Positions 1 through 5,239 of a DNA stretch of 5,239 bases are shown piece after piece (position 1 is the stretch's first letter; every line of letters starts with the position of its first letter). The stretch is from Acidobacteriota bacterium (lineage in GTDB: Bacteria; Acidobacteriota; Terriglobia; UBA7540): positions 1 through 5,239 of the forward strand of contig QHZK01000313.1 of the NCBI GenBank assembly GCA_003224635.1, in the 5' to 3' direction. The position numbers were made by a program, and so were the translations under genes. Under the pieces are notes generated by a model. That model had not been told where the DNA came from. It saw only the letters and a program-made list of their open reading frames with translations, and made no database searches.

Positions 1-23
1 ATCTGGCTTCGGCGACAGGTTGA

Positions 24-42
24 GCCTGAGAACGGCTCAGGC
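24..42 (-). repeat. Hairpin over the stop codon of the permease gene
   Basis: GCCTGAG (24-30) and CTCAGGC (36-42) are perfect inverted repeats of 7 bp with a 5-nt loop. A second, mutually exclusive pairing exists: TGAGCC (21-26) with GGCTCA (34-39). On the minus strand the stem includes the TGA stop of the permease gene (39-37). It could slow transcription or protect the 3' end of the mRNA. No T-run follows on the minus strand, so I do not call it an intrinsic terminator. The stem is seen; any role is inference. Confidence 0.3.
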
Positions 43-993
43 CGGCGTCCTGGAGTTCGTTCGCGCCCGCTGCCTTTCTTCGTAGACTGTGATCAGAAGG
101 GTGCTGGCCAGCACCAGCCCACCGCCCAGGAGCATGAACTTGGTCAGTCGCTCGCCCAGCACGGCGGCCGCGATCAGCAGTCCGAAGAACGGGATCAGGT
201 AGTTGGAAAGACTCGCTTGGGTGGCATCCAGCCGGGTGAGGACATTCAAGAAGATGACCATGGAAAGGAAATACTGAAACAGAGCGAGGAGGAGGAGCCC
301 CACCCAGACGGTGACCCTGAAGCGGGGCAGGTTCCGAAAGCCTTCGGGTTCCGTATAAAGCGCGATGGGCAGCATAAAAGCGAACACGGCGTAATAGCTG
401 TAGAGCAGGACCTGGAGCGGCGAAAATCGGCCGAGCAGTTTCTTGCTATAAGCGTTGTAGAAGGCGCTTCCGTTGACGCTCAAGAATATCAGCAGGTTGC
501 CGACCAGGAACTTGCTCCCCGTGAGGTTCAGCTCCTTCCAGTCGATGCCCGAGCATTCAATGACCCCGGCAATGGCGAGCGCGAAGCTCAGCCAGCGCAC
601 CGGGGTCATGCGCTCGCCGAGCAGAAAGTAGGCCATGACCGCCGTCGAAACCGGGAGCGCCAGCATCAGGAGCGCGCCGTTTGAGGCGAGCGACAGGCGC
701 ACGCCCCAGGTGATGCACAGTTGGGCGGCAACCTGCCCGAATACACCGATGAGAATAAACTCGAATATGTCCCGGGCGCGTAACGGACTGGACTCGTTGG
801 CAGCCGCCCGGCGGAGACGCTCGCGGCGCACGATGGGAATGAGCAGAAGCGTCGCCAGAGTCATGGGGAAGAAGGTGGCAAACACAGGCCCAGTCTGCTC
901 CTGAACGACCTTAACCAACACGAATTGACTGGCCCAAATCAAGTTACAGACGAGCAACAGGACCCAATCTCGGAGACGAGATACCGCAATCAC
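37..993 (-). CDS. EamA/DMT-superfamily permease
   Basis: A polytopic inner-membrane protein of 318 residues, the usual length for the EamA branch of the drug/metabolite transporter superfamily. Ten hydrophobic segments are visible at about residues 10-30, 36-55, 76-96, 103-125, 131-150, 162-180, 191-213, 227-252, 261-279 and 284-304. They form two five-helix repeats. Each repeat carries the family's signature after its fourth helix: LGERMTPVRW (125-134) and LGERLTKFMLLGG (279-291). Basic residues at 56-62 and 308-315 suggest cytoplasmic loops and a cytoplasmic C-terminus (positive-inside rule). The GTG start is chosen because AAGGAG lies 6 nt upstream and the first helix begins soon after. 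The gene diverges from the pentose operon. Family members move amino acids, nucleotide precursors, sugars or drugs, in or out, and the substrate cannot be read from sequence. A link to pentose metabolism is possible from position alone and is weak. The family call is secure; the substrate is unknown. Confidence 0.9.
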   Translation of the reverse strand: MIAVSRLRDWVLLLVCNLIWASQFVLVKVVQEQTGPVFATFFPMTLATLLLIPIVRRERLRRAAANESSPLRARDIFEFILIGVFGQVAAQLCITWGVRLSLASNGALLMLALPVSTAVMAYFLLGERMTPVRWLSFALAIAGVIECSGIDWKELNLTGSKFLVGNLLIFLSVNGSAFYNAYSKKLLGRFSPLQVLLYSYYAVFAFMLPIALYTEPEGFRNLPRFRVTVWVGLLLLALFQYFLSMVIFLNVLTRLDATQASLSNYLIPFFGLLIAAAVLGERLTKFMLLGGGLVLASTLLITVYEERQRARTNSRTPA

Positions 994-999
994 CTGACA

Positions 1000-1005
1000 C
1001 TCCTT
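1000..1005 (-). promoter_or_regulatory. Ribosome binding site of the permease gene
   Basis: On the minus strand this reads AAGGAG, a near-perfect Shine-Dalgarno core, 6 nt before the GTG at 993-991. It decides the GTG start. Confidence 0.75.
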
Positions 1006-1263
1006 AGCGGGGCAACCTTTGGCCTTCTGGGGTTAGGAAAGACCTCTCGATAAGTAACGCCAAGGCTCACCGAACGAGCGACAGTGCCAGAGAACGGCCC
1101 CCAAGTCAATCCAACGCTGTATCGGGAAAGCATTTGAAAGACCTTACCAGTGAAGCAAAGTTGCGCCGTTTCGGGTTATGGAAAGGAGTCTTCCGGCTGA
1201 GCATCACCGGCAAGTAGGGCGGTTGAAGCAGCAATGAAGCTCTCCGCTAGTTCAAGAAAACTC

Positions 1264-1293
1264 TTGACAATCGACAATCGCCGCTGCTAAAAG
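1264..1293 (+). promoter_or_regulatory. Sigma70-type promoter candidate for the araB operon
   Basis: A perfect -35 box TTGACA (1264-1269) is followed after 18 bp by TAAAAG (1288-1293), which matches four of six bases of TATAAT. The TG one base upstream (1285-1286) makes it an extended -10. Transcription would start near 1300, giving a leader of about 70-75 nt before araB. The boxes are seen in the sequence; activity is inferred. Confidence 0.6.
1266..1279 (+). repeat. Two tandem copies of GACAATC
   Basis: GACAATC occurs twice head-to-tail (1266-1272 and 1273-1279), starting inside the -35 box and running into the spacer. It could be a half-site pair for an activator or repressor, or chance duplication. 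The short length keeps confidence in a function low. Confidence 0.3.
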
Positions 1294-1296
1294 CGG
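1281..1296. repeat. Short inverted repeat over the -10 box
   Basis: CCGCT (1281-1285) and AGCGG (1292-1296) are exact inverted repeats with a 6-bp spacer. The pair encloses the extended -10 element. It lies upstream of the expected transcript start, so a DNA-binding site is more plausible than an RNA hairpin. At 5 bp per arm it may be coincidental. Confidence 0.25.
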
Positions 1297-1303
1297 AGCC
1301 GAT

Positions 1304-1313
1304 TAAACGCTTA
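1304..1313. promoter_or_regulatory. LacI/GalR-family-like operator candidate
   Basis: TAAACGCTTA is a palindrome with one mismatched pair around a central CG (1308-1309), the hallmark of LacI/GalR-family operators such as TGTAAACGTTTACA and the Bacillus cre box. The symmetry does not extend well beyond these ten bases. It lies 10 bp after the -10 box, overlapping the expected start of transcription, where repressor binding would block initiation. Sugar operons are often controlled this way. No regulator gene is in the window, so the partner is unknown. Confidence 0.45.
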
Positions 1314-1374
1314 CGCTAGGTTCTGATCTTCTGTTTGAGCGCCGATTATTCAATAGTGCGCCCCGACCGGTGTG

Positions 1375-3057
1375 ATGGCCAAGGAAAAACTTGCGGTGGG
1401 GATCGACTACGGGACGGAATCAGGCCGTGTCGTCGTGGTGCGGGTTCGGAACGGCGAGGAGCTGGGAAGCGCCGTTATTCCCTATCCCAATGGAGTCATC
1501 GACGAGAGGCTTCCGGGCGGGCCGCCCCTCGAGCCCGATTGGGCGCTCCAGAACCCGCGTGACTATTTGCGGGTCGTCGAGGAGGGTGTCCCGAAGGCGC
1601 TCAAGAGTGCCGGCGTCCGGCCGGAGGACGTGATCGGCATCGGCACCGACTTCACCGCTTCGAGTCCGCTTCCGGTCAAGCATGACGGGACTCCTCTCAG
1701 CTTTCTTCCTCAGCTAAAGAAGAGCCCCCACGCCTGGGTAAAGCTCTGGAAACACCACGCCGCCCAACCTGAAGCCAATCGCATCAACGAAATCGGCCGT
1801 GAACGCGACGAGGAGTTCATTCGCATCTACGGCGGCAAGTATTCTTCCGAGTGGTTCTTTTCGAAGCTCCTGCAAATCACCAACGAAGCCCCTGGCGTCT
1901 ACGACGCCACGGACCGTTTCATCGAGGCGGCGGACTGGATCGTCTGGCAACTGACCGGCGAAGAAAAGCGCAACTCGTGCACGGCCGGCTATAAAGCCAT
2001 GTGGGTGAAAGGCAAAGGATTCCCATCACCGGATTTCTTCGGCGCCTTGCACCCGCGCATGAAAGACGTGATTGGCGCCAAGGTCCCGGAAACTTATCAC
2101 CCGCTGGGCCAGCGGGCGGGCGGCCTCACGCCTTATTGGGCCAAGCAGACCGGCCTCGGTCCAGGCACGCCCGTCTCGATTGGAAATGTCGATGCCCACG
2201 TCGCCGTGCCGGCCTGTACCGTGACAGCTCCGGGCTCGATGGTGATGATTATGGGTACCTCGATCTGTCACTTGTTACTCGGCGCCGACCGGCAAATGGT
2301 TGAAGGCATGTGCGGTACGGTCGAGGACGGGGTAGTCCCCGGCCTGTGGGGATACGAGGCCGGCCAGTCGGCCGTGGGGGATATTTTTGCGTGGTTCTTT
2401 GAAAACGGCGCGCCGGAGCGTGCCGCGCGCGAAGCACGCAGGCGCAAGGCCGGTATCGCCGAGTGGCTTGAACGGCGCGCCGCGGCGCTTAAGCCTGGCC
2501 AATCGGGCCTGCTGGCTCTTGACTGGTGGAACGGCAACCGGTCGATTCTGGTGGATGCTGACCTCACCGGCGTTCTCGTGGGCATGAGGCTGACGACCCG
2601 AGCGGAGGAAATTTACCGGGCGCTCATGGAGGCGACGGCTTTTGGCACCCGCCAGATTATCCGGGCCTTCGAGTCCCAAGGCGTGGCGGTCGAAAACCTC
2701 TTTGCCTGCGGCGGGCTTCCGGAGCGTAATCATCTCTTGATGCAGATTTACGCCGATGTCACGGGGCGCGAAATCAAGCTGGCCAAGAGCTTGCAGACCT
2801 GCTCCGCGCTGGGAGCGGCTATGCATGGCGCCGTGGCTGCGGGGCGGCAGGCTGGCGGGTACGACTCCATTTTCGACGCAGCCAAACAGATGGCGCACGT
2901 CCAGAACTTTACCTACCGTCCCCGGCGCGAACATCACGAGGTCTACAACAGGCTTTTTCCAGAGTATCAGGCGCTGCACGATTATTTCGGCCGCGGCTCG
3001 AATGACGTGATGAAGCGCCTGAAGGCGCTCCGGGGGCAAGTCGCAACGACCGTGTAG
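1375..3057 (+). CDS. araB: L-ribulokinase AraB
   Basis: ATP-dependent kinase converting L-ribulose to L-ribulose 5-phosphate in the cytoplasm, the second step of L-arabinose breakdown. The 560 residues match the family's length (about 560-566). Numbered from ATG 1375, the FGGY N-domain starts with the phosphate-binding GIDYGTESGR (9-18), then DFTASSPLP (92-100), HAWVKLWKHHA (119-129) and GNVDAH (270-275), whose D273 is the expected catalytic base. The C-domain has MGTSICH (293-299), GYEAGQSA (326-333), LLALDWWNGNRS (379-390) and ACGGLP (444-449), ending in LHDYFGRG (534-541). From memory of the Bacillus halodurans enzyme, the substrate contacts Ala, Lys, Asp and Glu correspond to A95, K207, D273 and E328, all present. 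A GTG at 1372 is an equally possible start; a TAG at 1354-1356 rules out anything upstream. No Shine-Dalgarno precedes either start. First gene of the operon, 19 bp before araD. Related FGGY kinases (xylulo-, fuculokinase) lack this full set of motifs, so the call is firm. Confidence 0.96.
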   Translation: MAKEKLAVGIDYGTESGRVVVVRVRNGEELGSAVIPYPNGVIDERLPGGPPLEPDWALQNPRDYLRVVEEGVPKALKSAGVRPEDVIGIGTDFTASSPLPVKHDGTPLSFLPQLKKSPHAWVKLWKHHAAQPEANRINEIGRERDEEFIRIYGGKYSSEWFFSKLLQITNEAPGVYDATDRFIEAADWIVWQLTGEEKRNSCTAGYKAMWVKGKGFPSPDFFGALHPRMKDVIGAKVPETYHPLGQRAGGLTPYWAKQTGLGPGTPVSIGNVDAHVAVPACTVTAPGSMVMIMGTSICHLLLGADRQMVEGMCGTVEDGVVPGLWGYEAGQSAVGDIFAWFFENGAPERAAREARRRKAGIAEWLERRAAALKPGQSGLLALDWWNGNRSILVDADLTGVLVGMRLTTRAEEIYRALMEATAFGTRQIIRAFESQGVAVENLFACGGLPERNHLLMQIYADVTGREIKLAKSLQTCSALGAAMHGAVAAGRQAGGYDSIFDAAKQMAHVQNFTYRPRREHHEVYNRLFPEYQALHDYFGRGSNDVMKRLKALRGQVATTV

Positions 3058-3064
3058 GTAGTTC

Positions 3065-3068
3065 GGAG
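3065..3068 (+). promoter_or_regulatory. Ribosome binding site of araD
   Basis: GGAG, 8 nt before the GTG at 3077, in the 19-bp gap after araB. It supports the GTG start over the later GTG at 3092. Confidence 0.6.
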
Positions 3069-3076
3069 CCGGGCCG

Positions 3077-3751
3077 GTGGAGTCATTACAAGTGCCGTCT
3101 CTTGAGCAATTGCGACGTGAGGTCTGGGAGGCAAATCTGGGAATCTTCCGGGCCGGTCTGGTGACCATGCACAGCGGAAATGCCAGCGGCATCGACCGGC
3201 GCCGAGGGCTGGTGATCATCAAGCCGAGCGGCATGGATTATGAGAAGCTGCGCCCGGCGGACCTGGCGGTGACCGACCTCGAAGGCCGGCGGGTGCAGGG
3301 GCGATGGAAGCCCTCCGTCGACCTGCCGCACCACCTCTACATTTACGAGCGCCGGCCCGCGATCGGCGGCATCATCCACACCCATTCGAATTACGCCACA
3401 AGCTTTGCCGCGCTCGGCCGTTCGATTCCCGCTTACCTCACGGCGATCGCGGATGAATTCGGCGACGAGATCCCTTGCGCGCCGTACGTCGATAATGCGG
3501 GCGACCACGTCGGAGAGGCTGTCGTTAAGTGTTTGGGTCAGGCGCCGGCCGTGCTGCTCGCGCAACACGGAGCGTTTGCCTTCGGCTCGACCCCGCGCGC
3601 GGCCTTCAAGGCAGCCGTAATGTTGGAGGACGTGGCGAAGACCTGCCACCTGGCTCTGCTTCTGGGGAAGCCGAGGGCGTTGCCGCCAAACGAGGTGCGC
3701 AAATGGTACGGGCGCTATCACACGACTTACGGGCAGCGCAAAAAGCCATGA
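3077..3751 (+). CDS. araD: L-ribulose-5-phosphate 4-epimerase AraD
   Basis: Zinc-dependent cytoplasmic enzyme of the class II aldolase/adducin family. It epimerises L-ribulose 5-phosphate to D-xylulose 5-phosphate by retro-aldol cleavage and feeds the pentose phosphate pathway. The 224 residues compare with 231 in E. coli AraD. By alignment from memory with E. coli (D76, H95, H97, H171), the metal-site residues are D82 (in KPSVD), H101 and H103 (in IIHTHS) and H164 (in LAQHG). The catalytic D120 corresponds to D126 (IADEFG) and the C-terminal Y229 to Y218 (in YGQ). Phosphate-binding stretches are SGN (33-35) and SG (51-52). D126 and Y218 together mark an epimerase rather than fuculose- or rhamnulose-1-phosphate aldolase. 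Start is GTG with GGAG 8 nt upstream. Its TGA overlaps an ATG (ATGA) opening an 8-codon frame toward the next gene. UlaF/SgbE are close paralogues with the same reaction, but the araB neighbour favours AraD. Confidence 0.95.
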   Translation: MESLQVPSLEQLRREVWEANLGIFRAGLVTMHSGNASGIDRRRGLVIIKPSGMDYEKLRPADLAVTDLEGRRVQGRWKPSVDLPHHLYIYERRPAIGGIIHTHSNYATSFAALGRSIPAYLTAIADEFGDEIPCAPYVDNAGDHVGEAVVKCLGQAPAVLLAQHGAFAFGSTPRAAFKAAVMLEDVAKTCHLALLLGKPRALPPNEVRKWYGRYHTTYGQRKKP

Positions 3752-3764
3752 TCGTCCGGCTTTC

Positions 3765-3770
3765 GGGAGG
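3765..3770 (+). promoter_or_regulatory. Strong ribosome binding site of the isomerase gene
   Basis: GGGAGG, 8 nt before the ATG at 3779, is the strongest Shine-Dalgarno site in the operon. It also lies in the last codons of an 8-codon frame (3748-3774) that starts on the araD stop codon. Confidence 0.75.
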
Positions 3771-3778
3771 CTGAGAAG

Positions 3779-5197
3779 ATGGGCGCAACGACGTTTGGCG
3801 TCATCATCGGCAATCGCGGTTTCTTCCCGGGTATCCTGGCTCGAGATGGACGCGAGGAAGTCCTTCGGGCGCTCGCCGAGCGTGGCTACAAAACCATCTG
3901 CCTGACGCCCGAAGACACCAAGTTTGGCGCGGTGGAGACCCTCGAGGACGCGCGCAAGTGCGCCGACCTGTTCAAGCGACACCGCGAGGAGATCGACGGC
4001 ATCCTGGTCAGCCTGCCCAACTTCGGGGACGAGCGCGGCGTGGCCAACAGCATTCGCATGTCCGGGTTGGATGTTCCCGTCCTGGTGCACGCCTATCCGG
4101 ACGCCGCCGACAAAATGCGGATGGGGGCGCGGCGGGACAGTTTCTGCGGAAAAATCTCGGTGTGTAACAACTTATGGCAGTACGGAATCAGGTATACGCT
4201 AACCGAGTCACATACCGTAGCGCCCACGTCTGACTCCTTTCGGTCTGACCTGAACTCCTTCGCCGCCACTTGCCGCATCGTGAAAGGCCTGCGCAACGTC
4301 CGCGTGGGCGTGCTCGGGGCCAGGCCTGCAGCGTTCAACACCGTCCGCTTCAGCGAGAAGCTGATGGAGCATGCCGGCATCACGGTGGAGACGCTCGACC
4401 TCTCCGAAGCCTTCGGGCGCATCGGCCGCCTCAAGGACGAGGACCCGCAAGTCGAAGCCAAGCTCGGCAGCATCCGCGGCTACGTCTCGACGGGCGGAAT
4501 CCCGGTGCCCTCGCTCGTCAAGATGGCCAAGTTTGGCGTGGTGGTGGATGAGTGGATGCGGGCGAGCGAGCTGGCAGGTACGTCCGTCCAATGCTGGACG
4601 GCCATGGAGGAATTTTTTGGCGTCGTTCCTTGCACGCTGATGAGCATGATGTCCAACCGCCTCTTGCCCAGCGCCTGCGAGACCGACATGATTGGCATGA
4701 TCGGCATGTACATCCTGCAGCTCGCCTCCGGCACGCCCAGCGCCATCGTCGATTGGAACAACAACTACGGCGACGATCCGGATAAGTGTGTGATCTTCCA
4801 CTGCTCGAACTTGCCCAAGGATTTCTTCGAAGATTTCAAAATGGATTTCCAGGAGATCATCGCCGGGTCGGTGGGCAAGGACAATACGTTTGGCACGGTC
4901 GTGGGCAAACTGAAGACTGGCCCCGTCACGTTCTGCCGCGCCTCGACCGACGACCTGCACGGTCGCATGCGCGCTTACGTCGGCGAGGGCGAAACGACGG
5001 ACGACCGCCCCCAGAGTTTCGGCGGCTACGGGGTGATGAAGGTTAGAGGCTTGCAAGGCTTGCTGCAGTACATTTGCAAGAACGGCTACGAGCATCATGT
5101 GGCCGTCAATCGCAGCAGCTTTGGCGCGGCGGTCAGAGAAGCCTTGGGAAACTACAAACGATGGGACGTTTACCATCACCTTGCTGAGGGCCAGTGA
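3779..5197 (+). CDS. FucI/AraA-superfamily sugar isomerase (COG2407-like), likely pentose isomerase
   Basis: Probable metal-dependent cytoplasmic aldose-ketose isomerase of 472 residues, close to AraA (about 500) and shorter than E. coli FucI (591). Domain 1 is a Rossmann-like fold (about 5-135: GVIIGNRGFF, then ILVSLPNFGDERG). A hinge containing SHTVAPTSDSF (144-154) leads to domain 2 (about 170-310), with VGVLGARPAAFNT (176-188) and VETLDLSE (203-210). The expected catalytic set of the fold is present: E301 in CETD (300-303), D325 in IVDWNN (323-328) and H439/H440 in GYEHHVAVN. These are assigned by analogy with the Glu/Asp/His metal ligands of FucI. AraB and AraD next to it, and no AraA here, suggest L-arabinose to L-ribulose; that is inference. 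D-arabinose or L-fucose isomerisation is possible, because FucI accepts D-arabinose. ATG start with GGGAGG 8 nt upstream, 27 bp after araD. Codons at about 4162-4260 look less GC-biased than the rest. Family call firm, substrate unproven. Confidence 0.85.
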   Translation: MGATTFGVIIGNRGFFPGILARDGREEVLRALAERGYKTICLTPEDTKFGAVETLEDARKCADLFKRHREEIDGILVSLPNFGDERGVANSIRMSGLDVPVLVHAYPDAADKMRMGARRDSFCGKISVCNNLWQYGIRYTLTESHTVAPTSDSFRSDLNSFAATCRIVKGLRNVRVGVLGARPAAFNTVRFSEKLMEHAGITVETLDLSEAFGRIGRLKDEDPQVEAKLGSIRGYVSTGGIPVPSLVKMAKFGVVVDEWMRASELAGTSVQCWTAMEEFFGVVPCTLMSMMSNRLLPSACETDMIGMIGMYILQLASGTPSAIVDWNNNYGDDPDKCVIFHCSNLPKDFFEDFKMDFQEIIAGSVGKDNTFGTVVGKLKTGPVTFCRASTDDLHGRMRAYVGEGETTDDRPQSFGGYGVMKVRGLQGLLQYICKNGYEHHVAVNRSSFGAAVREALGNYKRWDVYHHLAEGQ

Positions 5198-5239
5198 AGA
5201 CGGGCGCTTGCCGCCGGGCACTTATACCGTGACGGTGAA
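5160..5239 (+). other. Coding-like tail in frame +3, running off the window
   Basis: Read in the frame whose codons start at 5160, the sequence gives DGTFTITLLRASEDGR and then LPPGTYTVTV to the edge. DGxF...LPPGTYxVxV is the usual signature of a carboxypeptidase-regulatory-like (CarboxypepD_reg/Cna-B) beta-sandwich in secreted or TonB-linked proteins. The frame is open from 5040, with its only ATG at 5097. The stretch up to 5197 overlaps the 3' end of the isomerase gene, whose own frame reads like a genuine family C-terminus, so that part may be chance. Only 42 bp lie outside the isomerase gene. No ribosome binding site is evident. It could be a neighbouring gene starting inside the isomerase gene, a remnant left by a deletion, or coincidence. 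Confidence 0.25.

Larger units (their letters stand above)
994..1374. other. Divergent intergenic region
   Basis: About 380 bp between the starts of the leftward permease gene and the rightward araB, with no convincing coding sequence. It looks less GC-rich than the flanking genes. The right third (1264-1313) holds a sigma70-like promoter, a short tandem repeat and a LacI-type palindrome, described separately. The left end holds the permease ribosome binding site. Between about 1010 and 1260 I see no clear promoter, operator or RNA structure. A minus-strand promoter for the permease must lie here, but no -35/-10 pair stood out. No riboswitch consensus was recognised. Confidence 0.7.

Noticed and set aside
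217..904. Plus-strand open frames opposite the permease gene
   Set aside because: The minus strand encodes a coherent ten-helix permease with a good ribosome site. The plus-strand translations are charged, low-complexity shadows.
1022..1060. Possible minus-strand promoter for the permease gene
   Set aside because: AT-richer bits are present but no -35/-10 pair with acceptable match and spacing could be found by eye.
1178..1237. A 19-codon frame starting ATG in the intergenic region
   Set aside because: There is no ribosome binding site before it, it lies upstream of the best promoter, and its length is expected by chance.
1335..1562. Open frame overlapping the araB start
   Set aside because: It is out of frame with a certain araB and gives an Arg/Gly-rich product without any motif.
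2275..5221. Three long minus-strand open frames (2275-3234, 3086-4090, 4208-5221), each over 300 codons
   Set aside because: They lie antisense to araB, araD and the isomerase gene, whose proteins have full family motifs. Their translations are rich in Arg, His, Ala and Gly with no recognisable domain, as expected for antisense frames in GC-rich genes.
5194..5232. A 12-codon frame starting at a GTG that overlaps the isomerase stop (GTGA)
   Set aside because: It ends inside the window without any downstream start to couple to, and a different frame across the same bases looks more protein-like.

Overview
The window is GC-rich bacterial DNA holding four complete genes. One lies on the minus strand at the left (37-993). 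The other three form a compact plus-strand operon (1375-5197). No RNA gene, insertion sequence, CRISPR array or phage gene was seen. The compact GC-rich coding, the Bacillus-like AraB/AraD sequences and a COG2407 (FucI-family) isomerase would fit an Acidobacteriota-like or other environmental bacterium. That placement is a guess; no phylogenetic marker is present.

Left region (1-993): a ten-helix EamA/DMT-superfamily permease, transcribed leftward from a GTG start behind an AAGGAG ribosome binding site. A small hairpin covers its stop codon. Middle region (994-1374): about 380 bp of non-coding DNA between the divergent genes. It carries a good sigma70-type promoter candidate facing the operon (TTGACA, 18 bp, extended TGc-TAAAAG). 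Just downstream is a LacI-family-like palindrome with a central CG, TAAACGCTTA, placed where a repressor would block initiation.

Right region (1375-5197): araB (L-ribulokinase), araD (L-ribulose-5-phosphate 4-epimerase) and a 472-residue protein of the L-fucose/L-arabinose isomerase superfamily. The genes are 19 and 27 bp apart. The last two have clear Shine-Dalgarno sites; araB has none. Together they can account for aldopentose to ketopentose, then L-ribulose 5-phosphate, then D-xylulose 5-phosphate. Classical AraA is absent from the window, and the FucI-like protein sits in its place. The simplest reading is that it supplies L-ribulose from L-arabinose, although a D-arabinose or related substrate cannot be excluded.

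The points most worth a second look are this isomerase replacement, the promoter/operator arrangement, an 8-codon mini-cistron linking araD to the isomerase gene, and a 42-bp tail after the isomerase. That tail, read in frame +3, ends in a motif (LPPGTYTVTV) typical of carboxypeptidase-regulatory-like beta-sandwich domains. It may be the edge of a further gene or a remnant. I do not see a wholly new kind of system here.
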